From positions 124,001 through 188,000 of the forward strand of contig JAMDHS010000011.1 in assembly GCA_029717555.1 (NCBI GenBank): 64,000 nucleotides of DNA. The letters run 5' to 3'. This document shows positions 1 through 11,455 of the stretch, piece after piece (within the stretch, counting starts at the first letter, position 1; each line of letters begins with the position of its first letter). The notes beneath the pieces were generated by a model. It ran no database searches, was not told the origin of the DNA, and saw only the letters and a list, made by a program, of their open reading frames with translations. Origin of the DNA: Peribolospora baueri (lineage: Eukaryota > Basidiomycota > Peribolosporomycetes > Peribolosporales > Peribolosporaceae). The translations under genes were made by a program, and so were the position numbers.

Positions 1-1381
1 GGCGACTTTGGTGTGTCCAGCGATATACCTCGTTTATTCCTTCTGTCGTCGTTAGCGTCGTTCATCGTCTCCGTGCCCGTGTTCACAACACAATATGATC
101 GGGGGCAATCCCAGCTCGTGAGATCCGATTCGAGAATAGGCGTGTCCTATTGTTGTGAATGCAAGTTGTGGCGTGCGGGAATGATGCAAGAAGTGGTACT
201 TTGTCATGGGGAAGGAAGGGGTTGAAAGGGGCTAGACGTGTGGAGACAGCGTCAAATCATCCAATCGCCAAATCGATCATTGGCTTGCCGGAAAGCTAGT
301 TTTAAGGAAGGAAGGATGGCTAGAGGTAAGCGAGAGTGAAGATGCGCGCGGAGGGCGCAAGCACGAGGAGAACGGGAGAAGAGGGCGCCTTGCGCGAGTG
401 GCCCAACGGCATCTACCTCGACGACGCTATCAGGAGTGAGAGCGCTGTCGGTCTCGAGGAACCGCTTGTTGTCCAAAACGAACGAGCTGGTGCTGCTCGG
501 CGAACTTGGACCAGCCTCACTTTGTCCAGCACCACGAGACGTGCCACCGCCCATATCTCCTTGGCAGGGTAGACCATCACCGGGTCCTGCGAGGATTTCG
601 TCCAGCTCGAGAATGTGAGAGTCGCGAGCCAGAAGGCCCAGTGCCTAAAGTCGGAGTAGCTGGTGTCATTATTAACAGAGAAGAGGGTAGAGAGGCGCAG
701 TGGCCCTGCTCGAGGAGCGCCGCGATGGTTTGGTAGGAAGCCATCCACGGCACTGAACCGTGGGACAGGGGAAAGGGTGAGGATCATGAGGCGTCTCTGC
801 TCAGGGAGAAAGGAGTGAAGCCAGGTGACATGCTCGTCCGTGGACAGGAAGATGTGTTCGAGATAAGACATGCACCCAAGGGCCGGACGATGAAGACGGA
901 AGGAAGAGGGATGAGAGGCGGAAAGACCGTAGGAAGGAAGAAAGTCGTCAGCGGGTATCCAAATTAACTCGACGCCGACGACGTCAGTCAGGGGAGCACG
1001 ACGAAAAAAACATGGCCGGCGAATTCCACACCTCCAACAGCGCCTGGAAGCCAAACAAACTCGAGCACCTGCACGAACGGTTCGGATCATGTAATGGGCC
1101 ATGTCGTCGCTCACGGCCACGTCTCAGCGACTTGGGATGATCGACCGATCGCTCGCAGCGGATCGACTGCGGCCACCGTCAAGAGCGACGTTCATATCCT
1201 CAAAAAAGCTTCTCCAGTCGACTGTAGTCACCCACAAACCGGTCCGCCCGCTGAAGGATTGCCCACTGTCTCTAAAACCGTCTCGACTGAATCACGCTTG
1301 CACTAAGAAGAGCTCTTATGGAATGAGCTTTTGCAAGCAGGACAATCGACGCTCTGGAGTGCTCCACCAACAGCGGCGAAG
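1..1381. other. Left-edge region with a possible unidentified split gene on the minus strand
   Basis: No gene is certain here. On the minus strand, stretches of about 30 to 60 codons between roughly 1,290 and 330 look protein-like in composition, but they lie in different frames and I could not join them with convincing splice sites. One stretch, near 1,290-1,150, contains SFFEDMNVALDGG; another, near 870-640, contains MSYLEHIFLSTDEH. A plus-strand reading of the same DNA is less convincing. No family is recognised. It could be a short multi-exon gene transcribed away from the LYR gene, or non-coding promoter DNA. Confidence 0.25.
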
Positions 1382-3024
1382 ATGACGGCGAAGCCGAGGA
1401 CGACCGCGGCTATCACGCATCTCTACCGTCACCTCCTCCGCGAGGCCAGCTACTTTCCAGACCCTTTCGTCGCCTCTTACATCCGCTCCAAGGCCCGCCG
1501 TCTCTTCCGCTCCTTCCCTCGCCCTCCCGAGCCCGTGTCGTCTAAACCGCCGAGGAGGATCGACCCGGAGGACGTGCTGGAAGATGCGAGAAGAAGGGCC
1601 GAGTGGGAAGAGCGCATGGACGTCAAGCTTTCAAGGGCGTCGACGATGCTGAGGAAACTTCGTGCGGCCAATCGAGGCGAGCAGCTCGCGGTGAAGAGGG
1701 AGCTCGAGGAGGCGTACGCAAGGCGGGGAAGGAGGAGGTGGGAAATTCTCGCTGTCAGTGTTTTGCAAGCTCGTCACCGTCCGCATCTAGGACACGGACG
1801 GCCACCTTAGAGAATGTGGGCTTGAACTCGTATTTCGACCATCTGTCGCTAACGCTCCCTTCCTCCGCCTTCCACATGACGCAGCCAATCCTAGCTCCCA
1901 TGGGCTCGCCCGCTCCTCTTGATCCGACCAACCCGCGCACGCGGCCGCCGTCGCTCTCCCCTCTCTTCTCGTCCCTCGTCACCTCTTCCGCCTCGCACAA
2001 TTCCCGCCCAGCCGCGCGCTCCTCCCTTCAAATGCCTCCCAACCTGCCCGCAAGGGCTGACCCCCGATCAGAGGAGGCCCTGATCTTGGGCCCGCTGGAC
2101 AGGAGACGGGAGGCGAACTTGAGGTGGTGGTGGTTTTCCGCTGAGGCGGGCAAAATCCGCGTCCCGCTTGAGATTGGAGTCAGCGGGTCAGATAACGTGG
2201 AGGAGGGTGAGAAGGGGGATCAGCGCGGTGCAGGGGAGGATAAGGCTGCTGGCGACAGAAGGGAAGAGGGCGAACCCGGTTTGTCTCCTTCCCGACCTGG
2301 ACCTCACCGGACAGGCTGGGAGGGAGCGCGTCTCCTGGACGAGCTGGAGAGAAAGGCGGGCAAGGGAATGGCTCCGCCTCGACGTCCTTGGCGGATCGCG
2401 ATGCAGTGGACGCCGAAAGGGGAGGGAAATATGGACAGGGCGACAACGGAGGCGACAACGGAAGGAGGGAGGGAGAGAGGAGCAGAAACGTTCTGGGACG
2501 GTCTGGTGCGACGACAAGCGTATAGACGCACGCCCGTTCCCCTTCGCCCCATCCAGGACTCGGACCCAGGGCCCTCTTCCTCCTCCTCCTCCGCTTCTTT
2601 CACCCACGTAGACGACTCCAGCTCTCCTCCCGCACTGACAAACGACAAGATCCGTCGGCTATCCGCCCGGTGGTGGAGACGAACGTACGCAAAGCTCCTG
2701 GCCACCGTTCCTGTCGTGGTGTGGGAGGAAGGAGGAGCGCAGCCTGTGGCGCGAGGAACAGGCAACAAGCGCTCTTCGGCTCACAGCAACCCTCCGGCCG
2801 GGCGCGCCACTCCTCCTTCCACCCCCTCCGCAACCTCCGAGATGACAACCACCACCACCCCTGACAGGCCCGTCCCTAAGGGGCGATACAAAATTTCGCT
2901 AAGCGCATTCTCACACACTCGCAAAAACATCCGCCCCGCCCATCCTCGAGTTCAGAGCGCTTGGGGCTTGAGTGCGGAAGACGAGGAGTGGATCCTCCGG
3001 AAGCGGAAGGGGGAGGGAGGGTGA
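1382..3024 (+). CDS. LYR-motif protein, Cup1-like family (probable mitochondrial protein)
   Basis: The N-terminus reads MTAKPRTTAAITHLYRHLLR, a LYR tripeptide in the usual position, followed by a phenylalanine a few residues on and a helical stretch ending AYARRGRRR near residue 115. This matches the Complex 1 LYR domain as found in the fungal Cup1-like family. LYR proteins generally help iron-sulfur or respiratory-complex assembly in mitochondria; the role of this long subfamily is not known to me. My model has two exons, 1382-1753 and about 1885-3024 (503 aa); the acceptor could instead be near 1813. The C-terminal part is low complexity, rich in Ser, Pro and Gly, with a conserved-looking tail (GRYKISLSAFSHTRKNIRP, then AWGLSAEDEEWI). 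I start at 1382 rather than the upstream in-frame ATG at 1331 because the LYR motif then sits near residue 15, as is normal. Confidence 0.7.
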
Positions 3025-3783
3025 TGATAAATCGAAATTGGCCGTGCGAGGAGGAGGAGAAGAAAAGTAGAGGAGCCAAGGCCGGTTTCTTTCTTCATCA
3101 TCGTCGGCGTCGGCGCAAGCGACGCACCTCTCACCTCCGCATCGTGTCCACGGGGTTGACACGTCTCTACGTGCGGATGCATGGCCGGGATGCTGGGGGA
3201 GCGTAAGAGACGCAGCGACGGCGATGACGTCGGGTTGATCCGAGATTCATATTGGACGGCAGGGGGCCGGGGGCCACAGCCTTCCCCAAGACGCGACGAG
3301 GCGGTGGGAAGGAGGAAAAGGTGGGCTGGGATTGCCCCTCGACATATACATATCTGTCTGACCGAGACCGAACGGCGACGTCGAATTTGGGTAGTAGTTT
3401 ACTCTACAAAGCTTGCTGGTGAGGATGGGACGGGAAGAGACGCAGACGAGCGACGAGCGACGGGCGATGAGTGAGAAGCGGACCTGCCTATGCACTTAGG
3501 TATGAGGGGAGATAGATACGTGAGGTAGGCGATGGGCAGGAGATGAAAGAAGACAAGGAGGCCAGGCCAGGCCAAGCTGGTGTAGCCAGGCGCATCGGCA
3601 GAGACAGCGTCCGTGATAAGATGAAAGAAAAAACACGAGGCGAATGAAACAAAGAGTCCATAAGAAAGAAGGTCCGTAAATGGAGAGAGAGAGGAAAATA
3701 TGGAACAAAATGGAATGGACCGGGAAGGGACGAACATGAAATCGTGCCCGCGGAGGGAGGAAGAAAGGAGGAGATTCGCCGCA
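3025..3783. other. Intergenic region, convergent 3' ends
   Basis: Lies between the 3' ends of the LYR gene (plus) and the aspartic protease (minus). Open frames on both strands are short and of skewed composition. I see no gene, tRNA or repeat family here; it probably holds both 3' untranslated regions. Confidence 0.6.
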
Positions 3784-6536
3784 TCACACGCCCGCGACTG
3801 TTGCCAGCGCGACCGTAAGAGCAACGGACACGGCGACCGCTACCACCGGCGAGCGAACGGGACGGGGACGAGGGGCCGCGGCGGAATGATGCGCGCCCGC
3901 ACCCTCCCACTGGGTCGGGAAGGCGGAGGCGATAACGGTGGCGTCGAGGACCGGAAGGGCCGTCACGCCGGTCACCTTGGTGCCGATCAGAGCGCCCGTC
4001 GCAACTTGGGATGCGCTGCCTCCAGAGGGGGCTGCCGCCGTCGGAGTGGCCGCGACGAGGGAGGAAGAAGGTAAGACGCCCAAGGCCGTCGTTGCCAAAG
4101 CGCCAGGAGCGGGGAACGAGGTGGCGTTGGCAAAAACGAAGGACGCGGTGGAGAAGGTGGGGGTGGGGAGGAGCAGGCCGGGGAGGTTCGTGTTCAGCGT
4201 CGTGAGAGTGCTGAGCAGGGACGTTTCGGAGGCCGCCGGTCGCAAGTTGAAAAGAAGCGCGGCCGTGGCGTTGACCGTCGATGGGCTGGTGGCGGCAGCG
4301 GTGCCGGAAGGAGACGGGGGGACGAGCTCTGACAGGTTGGCGGGCGCGTTGACGGGGAACAGCCCCACCTTGGGGCTCTCCAAGCCTTCAATCCCAAAAC
4401 TGTAGATGGAATATACGGAGCGCAGGAAGGGGGTGCCAAGGAGGTACCCAACGCCGTCGTTGCTGGCGGGTTGCGCCATGGGCCAAGCGAGGCACATATT
4501 CGAGCCACCAGCTGCGACGCCGATGAGGTAGTCCTCCGGCCGGAGGATGAAAGGCCTGCCGGCATCGACGGCGGAAGAGCCGAACCGCAAGTACATGTTC
4601 ATCTGCGTGTTGCATGGCATGGCCCACGTCGCCAGGTTCGGGGAGGAGTAGACCAATCGGGCGTCGGGAACGGTCTCGAAGAGCGCTGCGACCTGATGGG
4701 TTCGAAAGGAGACGTCGGAGAAGAAAGCCGTCAAACACCGATCGACGAACGAAGGTCAGGATGGACTCACGTCCGCGAGCGGCCCATAAATTCCTTCCGT
4801 CCCCGAGTCCAGCACGGCAGACTTGGTCAATGTGGCCAACGTCTCCTCCGGCCCGCCCGAGGAGGAGGAGGCATTTGAGCGTTGTCCGAGGCCGACGCCG
4901 GTGCTAGTGCCGTTCACGCCCATATCAGCGACTTGAATCGCCCATTCGGTGTAAATCCCTCCGGTGTGAAGTTCTCCGGCGGCGAAAGGGAAGGGGACGA
5001 CGTCGTGCCACTCTACGAGAGCACGATCGGCAGAGGTGGGGACGAGGTGAGGGTCGAGGGCTCCGAGGGTGAGAGACGAGTTGGAGGGTTGGTCGCGTGG
5101 GAGAGAGAGGGAGAAGAGCGGGTAGGCGAGCTGACCGGATGAGGCGAGAGAGACGAGGAGGGGAGGGGTGGAGGCGTTGGCGGGCGTATAGGGACCGGTC
5201 GCGTTCGACGCGAGAGAGCGGGAGACCTGGCTCAGCCGCTCGAAGCCGAGGCCGAGGACACCAGTGATGGACTGCGACGTGAGACTGACATTCGTCGTGT
5301 TGACGAGGCCTGATGGCGGGTCGAAAAGGTGGACGGGAACGGATAGGCAAAGAAAGAGCGGTGAGCAAGCCGAGGCCAAGGCGGCTTGTCGCGCTGCGAA
5401 GCTCACCGAACACTTGACCGGGCACGCTCAGTCCACCGAGGGTGACGTCGTCGCTGCCCACGACGCCGCTAGCAACCGTGCCATCGCCGAACGACGTCTG
5501 AAAGGGTACTGTGCTGGCCACGGTGGCGGCCGTGGAAGCAGCCGGAGCGGCTAAGAGGGAGGAAGAAACGGCCGCGGAAGAGGCATTTACGGCACCGTGC
5601 AGAAGTGGAGCGTACGACGAGCTCTTTCCTAGGTCATATATGGGCAAGGGCTGTCCGTCTGCGATTTTCCCTGTGCACTCCTGGTCAGTGCACTGGGAGG
5701 AGACGATCCACAGATCGGAGGAGCCTGTGTCGAGCTGGACAGGCAGCGCTTGTGGCGCTTCCGATGAGCCTACTGTGAGGGAGACACGGTAGGCGCTATA
5801 GATGAAGCGGGGTGTAGATACGGACGGCGGAGCGGAGGGAAAGGATGGCGGGATAGATAGAGAAGGTGAGTGTCAACACATCGCATAAGCATGGACACGG
5901 CCGTGTCGACCAGCGGCGTAGCACGATCCAAGGCAAGCGAGACGGGGGGAAGGAGGACAGGAGACGGAAAAGAGACACTCACGACCCGCCCAGCGCCAGG
6001 CTGAGCTTCTCCTTTCCGAGCTCCACGCCTTGATTGGCCATCGCGGTCGTCCTCTTGCCCTTTGCCGTAGTTCCCTCGCCCTGATCCCAAACGAGCTGAG
6101 CCGGCCGCTTTGGACCGTCGAGTTCTCTGACCGCCCAGCCGGCGTCCGAACGCTCATCGAGATCGTCGCTGGATCGCCTCTTCTCGAGCGCTCGAGGGCT
6201 GAGGGCGACCGCTCCGTCTCGGCCCTCGCGGTCGCGGACGAGGACGCGAGCGGGAACGCCTCCGGCCTGGAGACGGGCTCGAGCTCGGAAGGGCGCCTCT
6301 TGGAGGGAAACACGAACCACGGGGGCCGTCTCGGCCTGCGTGGGGGCTTTTGAGAGTGACTGTTGCTGGACGGCGTTTGCGTCGGACGAGCGGGAGAGGT
6401 AGCTGGGTGGCGAAGCGAGGCCGGCGGCGACGGCCTGGAGGAGGGCGACGGGGGAGAGGAGGAGGGCGAGAAGGAGGAGATGGGAGGGAGATGGGGCGTT
6501 GGCCGTGACCATGACGGCGGAGTGACGCGCTGACAT
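3784..6536 (-). CDS. Pepsin-like aspartic protease (family A1), secreted, with C-terminal membrane or GPI-type tail
   Basis: Four exons (5983-6536, 5407-5795, 4771-5309, 3784-4692) give 796 aa and join in frame with GT-AG borders. A hydrophobic leucine-rich signal segment lies near residues 18-38. The first catalytic motif is LDTGSSDLW (Asp about 207) and the second is LDSGTEG (Asp about 482), both typical of family A1. A flap-type segment with SFGDGTVASG lies between them. The spacing of about 275 residues between catalytic aspartates is much longer than in pepsin. After the catalytic domain comes a Ser/Thr/Ala/Pro-rich stalk of about 160 residues and a hydrophobic C-terminus, as in yapsin-like surface proteases. 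The stretch between signal and mature domain (about residues 40-180) is Arg-rich with possible dibasic cleavage sites and is probably a propeptide. The substrate is unknown. The start could also be the in-frame ATG eight codons downstream, directly before the hydrophobic segment. Confidence 0.88.
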
Positions 6537-7452
6537 GACATAGACAGGTTCGGCGGTGGTGGTGGTGACGGCACAGAGACGAGGAAAAGGGGGTCGAAGG
6601 AGGAGGAGAGGGAGAAGGTCAATGAACTGTGGGTGGCTTGCTAGGTTGATGTAAGTACTTACACGTAGTTCGATGTCGTCCTTAGTGCGCTGGAGAGGTA
6701 CGCGGCGGTGCCTGAGCGAGGAGTAGAAGCGCAGACGACGGACGCAGTTGGCGAGCGAGGGAGTGCTGGGAGGAGGAAGACGGAGACGGAGATGTGGACA
6801 GTTGGGAGGGAGAGATTGGGGGAGATGGGGGCGAGTGGGCGACGAGAGGCGAGAGGGCGGCTTGGCGGTGCGGGGAGAGAGAAAGTGGGAGGAAGCGGAG
6901 AGAGAGTGCGTGGGACGAAGAGAAGGAGAAGGAGAATGAGAATAAGAAGGAGAAGGAGTATGTGATGGAGAGAGAGTGTGTGTGGAGAGTGAGTGAAAAG
7001 AAAGTGATGAGGGGAGAGGATGCGAAAGGCGGGGCGATGAGCGGGTCCTGTCCTTGTCCTGTCCTGAGACACGCCAACACAGCCATCATGAAAATAAAAA
7101 ATTGAAATGAAGGCCACTGACGTGACGTCCGTCGTCGCCTGGTCGGGCGAGCATCGCTCAGCCGTCCTCCTCCCCGCCTAGCAAATGAAGCCCCGCCGAT
7201 GCATCCGTATCCCGAATGACGGGCACCCCAGGCGATCCGCTGTGCTCTCCGTCGTCCCCCACCGAGGTCGCACAAGCAAACAAACTTCCGGCGTGGAGAT
7301 ACCACCATCGTCGAAACAAGCAATCGAGCGAGCGGAAAGTAGAGCAGAGTAGAGGCCACGCGCGACGGTGTACGCATTCCCCCCGTCAATCGAAGTACAG
7401 ACAGACAAGACAGACAGTCGGTCAGCCCCAGCCAGTAAGCCCTCATTCGCCC
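6537..7452. other. Intergenic region, purine-biased on the plus strand
   Basis: Separates the 5' end of the aspartic protease from the 3' end of UTP23, both on the minus strand. The stretch 6,720-6,970 is strongly GA-rich on the plus strand, that is CT-rich in the protease's transcript direction, as in many fungal promoters and leaders. I see no supportable gene. Confidence 0.6.
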
Positions 7453-8820
7453 TCATCCATCCCTCGCAGCCCCGCCCCCGTCCTCTTGCCCTTGTCGGCG
7501 CTTGTTCGCCCTCTTCCGTTTCCTCCGCCTCCCGCCTTCCCGCACATCCGGCGTTACACCGTCGTCGCCCCCGCGCTCGCCCTCCTCGGTTCCCGCTCTC
7601 ATCGGTGTTCCCCCACCCTGCCTCGCCTCTCCTGCCTCTCCTTGCTCGCTTTCTCGCTTGCGCTTCTTGGGCGTCGCCTTGTCGCCTACGTCTTTACCTC
7701 CTCCACCTTGGCCTTCGCTCCGACCATCCTCCTTCTCCTTGCCTTTCGACGACGAGGGCGTCTTGGGCTTCTTCTTCTTGACGCTCAACGGGTTAGGACC
7801 TTTCGGGCCCTTGCGCTGCTTGCGCTCTGGCGGCACCTTCCCCGCACTCTGTCCCGCCCCAGCTCCTTCTCCGTCCCGGACAGACTCGTCGCGCGAGCCG
7901 TCTATGACGTTACTCGCCGTCTTGCCTCCTCCTCCGGCGGCAGAGGGACCCAAAAGCTCCTTCTCCACAACGGGAAGGCGCAGCTTTTGCTCCTCCTTCT
8001 CGCGCTGAGCTCGTAGAGTGAGCTTGGAGGGAGGCTCGAGGATCGTGACGGACCGGTTGATGTGGATCATCGGGAGGCCCGGCACGGACAAGCGCAGCGT
8101 GTCGCGGAGAGTGCGAGAGGACGAGGCGAGAATGTAGCGGTGTTGGTTTGTGGGTCCTGTGAAGCGCCATCAGGGACGACGATGGAAACCAGTCCGTTTC
8201 CCAACTCGTATCTCAGCCGGAACAGCAAGCAACCTGGCGACAGAAAAAAAAGGGAACATGCGCATACTCACCGACGACCTGGGTAATACAGTCTTGCGGA
8301 GCGATAGCCTCGCGGTGGTTGCACTTTCGTCGCTCGAACGTCTTCGCCAAGTCCACTGCCGGTTGCGCCGGCTTGCCTAGTTTGTAGAGCGCCTCCATGG
8401 AACATTGTGTTATCACTGATTTTCGTTCGTGCACGTCGACGGATAAGGCGAGAGAGAGAAAGCGAGGGTGAGCCGTGCGTCGTCGGGAGGCGGGTACGGA
8501 GCCTCCTTCATCTTCTTCTTCCTCGCAGGCTACCGCACACTCACTCGGTTTGACTTGGCCCTGGACAACGTCCGGCAACCGCTTCTCCGCCTCGATCTTG
8601 TAGCGTACCACATCCTGACAGAACTCTTCGTCCACTGTTGGCAGGCCGGGGTGAGAGGACGACGGACGGACGAGTTAGTTCGGTCGCGCCTCGTTCGTGA
8701 CGATTGTCACTGACGTCTCGGCGACGACGCACCTAATACCTGGTAAGGCTGCCGGAAGCCAAAGCTAACCTGGTACTGGTGCATGAGCTTCCGGTACGTC
8801 TTTGCCCTTTTCTGTCGCAT
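7453..8820 (-). CDS. UTP23: rRNA-processing protein Utp23 (small-subunit processome, PIN-like domain)
   Basis: Utp23 is a nucleolar PIN-domain-like protein needed for early 18S rRNA processing and snR30 release. Four exons (8733-8820, 8545-8634, 8272-8415, 7453-8156) join in frame to 341 aa. Diagnostic stretches are the N-terminus MRQKRAKTYRKLM, then PYQVLVDEEF across junction 1, MITQCSMEALYKLGK in exon 3, FERRKCNH, HRYILAS, and VPGLPMIHINRSVTILEPPS in exon 4. The C-terminal third is a Lys/Arg/Gly-rich low-complexity tail typical of nucleolar proteins (KKKKPKTP, PKKRKRE). The gene diverges from SDO1 with only 281 bp between start codons. The start is fixed by the conserved MRQKRAK end. Confidence 0.95.
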
Positions 8821-9101
8821 GTTGGGCGGCGGGAGCGATGGGGCGGAGAGTAGAAGAGGAAGAGAGACCGTCGAGCGAGAGAGGAAGGGCTCGAGGGAGA
8901 AGATTTCCCGAACGAACCGCGTTGAAAAGCTGCGGCGGGACGATGACGATGATCGAGGCGATCTGTGGACTGACTGACTGACTGACTGACCGACTGGCTG
9001 ACGTTGAAGACTCCGGTCCTCGTTCCTTCTCCTCCATCTTGCCTTCTTCTTTCTAAGACCATCCACACCGCCGTTACCCGACTGCAACGCCATCCCAGAC
9101 C
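8821..9101. promoter_or_regulatory. Shared divergent promoter of UTP23 and SDO1
   Basis: A 281-bp gap separates the two start codons, so both ribosome-assembly genes must use this DNA. It contains a GACT tandem run at 8968-8990, and the SDO1-proximal side is CT-rich. I see no convincing TATA box. Joint control is inference. Confidence 0.6.
8968..8990. repeat. (GACT)n microsatellite
   Basis: Between five and six perfect copies of the tetranucleotide GACT, ending in an imperfect copy, inside the shared UTP23-SDO1 promoter. Confidence 0.95.
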
Positions 9102-10447
9102 ATGCCAGTCTTCCAACCGAGCGGCAAGATATCGTGCGTTCTTCCCTCGTGCCGCCGCCGATCGCTCGTCCTCGCGCGTCAGGTCGTTCATCCTCAACTC
9201 TTTTCTTGCCTTCATATTCACACCCACAGCCTGACGAACGTCTCGATCGTCCGATTGAGGAAACAAGGCAAGCGCTTCGAGGTGGGTGTTTGCAAATGTA
9301 CCGTGCGCCCGGCCCCGGACCAGGCCTCCTCTCACACGGAAAGGGTCTCTATTTCTCACCCGCTCACAGGTCGCTTGCTACAAGAACAAGGTCCGAGAAT
9401 GGCGGACAGGCGTGTGAGTTGCCGCGTCGAACTGAGGACGTCCGCAAGCGCTCACCCCGCGAGCCATCTTTCCCTTTTGTCCCGTTTCTAGCGAGACGGA
9501 CATGGATGAGGTGGTCCAGATCCAAAACGTGTTCATCAACGTTTCCAAAGGTCAAGCGGCGCCCAAGGAGGACCTTGAGAAGGCGTTCGGCACGACAGAT
9601 ACGGATGTCATCATCAAGGAGGTGACCCATTCCCCTTTTCGTTTCTGTTCATCAAGCGGAACTGGTCTTTTTGTTGACCTTTTACTTTTCGTCGCTTTCA
9701 ACGCTTCCAGATCCTGAAAAAGGGCGAGCTTCAAGTGGGCGAGAAGGAGCGCTCTCACGAGCTCAACAACGTCTGGAAGGATATCGCGACGCAAGTGGCC
9801 GAAAAGTGCGTGGACCCCAAGACCAACCGGCCCTACACTGTCACGATGATCGAGAAGGCCATGCAGGAGGTGCACTTCAGCGTGAAGCCGAATCGGAGCG
9901 CCAAGAGCCAGGTGAGGGAGCGGGGAAGGCTCGCAAGCGAAGCGCGCGCCGCTCGTCCGGCGGCCCTGCTCACGCGCACGCGCACGCTCACGCTCACGTC
10001 CCGAATCCATGCGAACCGGTGCCCGGCTGTGCACAGGCTCTGGACTGCATCAAACTCTTGCAAGAGAAAAACACGATTCCCATCGCCCGAGCGCGGATGC
10101 GCGTACGGGTCACCCTATCCGCCAAGGAAGGGAAGCGACTAAAGGACAAGCTGGTGGAGAAGGCGGAGAAGGTGGAAGATGAGGATTGGGGAGACGAATA
10201 TGAGCTGGTGAGTGAGAGTGGAAGGGAAGAGAGCTGGTCGAGTGACGAAGACTTGCGCGTGACGAAGACTTGCGCTCACGGGGCGAATGGGGATGGCCCA
10301 TCTCTCGCCTCTCTGGCTCAGATCGCCCTCATAGACCCAGGCCAGTTCCGACAGATCAACGAGCTCCTCGAAGCCGAGACCAAGGGTCGCGGCAAAGTAG
10401 AGACGCTCAGCTTCGCCGCCGTGGAAGGCGAGGAGAGGTTGGAGTGA
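9102..10447 (+). CDS. SDO1: Ribosome maturation protein Sdo1 (SBDS orthologue)
   Basis: Sdo1 acts with the GTPase Efl1 in the cytoplasm to release Tif6 (eIF6) from late 60S subunits. Seven exons (9102-9133, 9230-9281, 9370-9413, 9492-9621, 9711-9911, 10037-10207, 10322-10447) join in frame to 251 aa, the family's usual length. Diagnostic stretches are MPVFQPSGKISLTNVSIVRL, KRFEVACYKNKVREWRTGV, DEVVQIQNVFINVSKG, KEDLEKAFGTTD, RPYTVTMIEKAMQE and IPIARARMRVRV. The three SBDS domains are therefore present in order. Exons 1 to 3 are only 32, 52 and 44 nt. The last exon carries the C-terminal ferredoxin-like piece (ALIDPGQFRQINELL). Confidence 0.96.
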
Positions 10448-11438
10448 GGAGTGAGGAGGGAGGTTGGGGGATGTATCTGTACGAGGCGTGACCTTCGGAC
10501 GGTCGGATGGGGCCCTAGGTACATTGCAAGTTAGATGGAGACGTTTGAAGGCGCGCACGCGTGCGACACAAGGACAGGGAATGGGGAAAGAGGCGTGAAA
10601 CTTGAGTTTTACCTCTTTCCAATCCCCTCCGAACCTCCCTTGGGCGTTCACCGCGGCCCGATCCAAGGGTTTAAACTGGCTTGTACGAGGCCGGCTTGGG
10701 CGTACACATAGAAGAACATAGGGTCGCTCGCGGAAAGACTGCGCATAGCAGCCGGATGCCGAAGAGCCAAGAGTAGAAAAGGAAAACACATTTGCTCATC
10801 TACCTTGCCTCCCCTTCACATTTTCGACCGCCTTCTCATGCGTCTTTAGACGTCCACCTCGATCCATGAAACCGCAACTTTACCGCGCTGCTCTCTACCT
10901 ACCCTCGCCATTTTCTCTCCCATGACTTGCATCGACACCGTCTGATCTTTCAAATGGCTGGTCTTTTGCACAAGAGACCGCACCGCCTTAGAGACAAGGG
11001 ATGGGAAAAGAAAAGCAGCTAATCGAACATCTGAGGGTGGCCTCGATGCTTCGATCTATTCCTTATAAAGCGACGGGCAAGAGCTTTGTTTCACGTCCCC
11101 TTCTTCACGTTGCCATTTGAACTGGGGTCAGTTCGGCATTCTCTCGCTCCCTTGAGTCCTCGTCAAGGCCCCTCTCTGCTTCATGCCGCTGACCGAGCCT
11201 TCTTTTCTTTTGCACGGTACACGCTGAATGGACACCAGCCGACCGTCTCCTTGGCGACATGGCGGGTGAGTGGCTTGATGTGCTCACCAAGGACGGCACC
11301 GCCAGCGTCCAGTCCAGCGGGGAGACGCTCGGCGAAGCCGCACCGTCGTCGATCGTGAGCAAGATGAAACCGAACACAACGGAGTTCTGCCTTTTTCGCG
11401 CAGGTGGTGCACACAGATGGATAAAGCCAACGCGAGGC

Positions 11439-11455
11439 AAAAAAAAAAAAAAAAA
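11439..11455 (+). repeat. Homopolymer A tract
   Basis: About 17 consecutive A residues in an otherwise GC-rich setting. No coding context was established, so it may be a polymorphic tract. Confidence 0.9.
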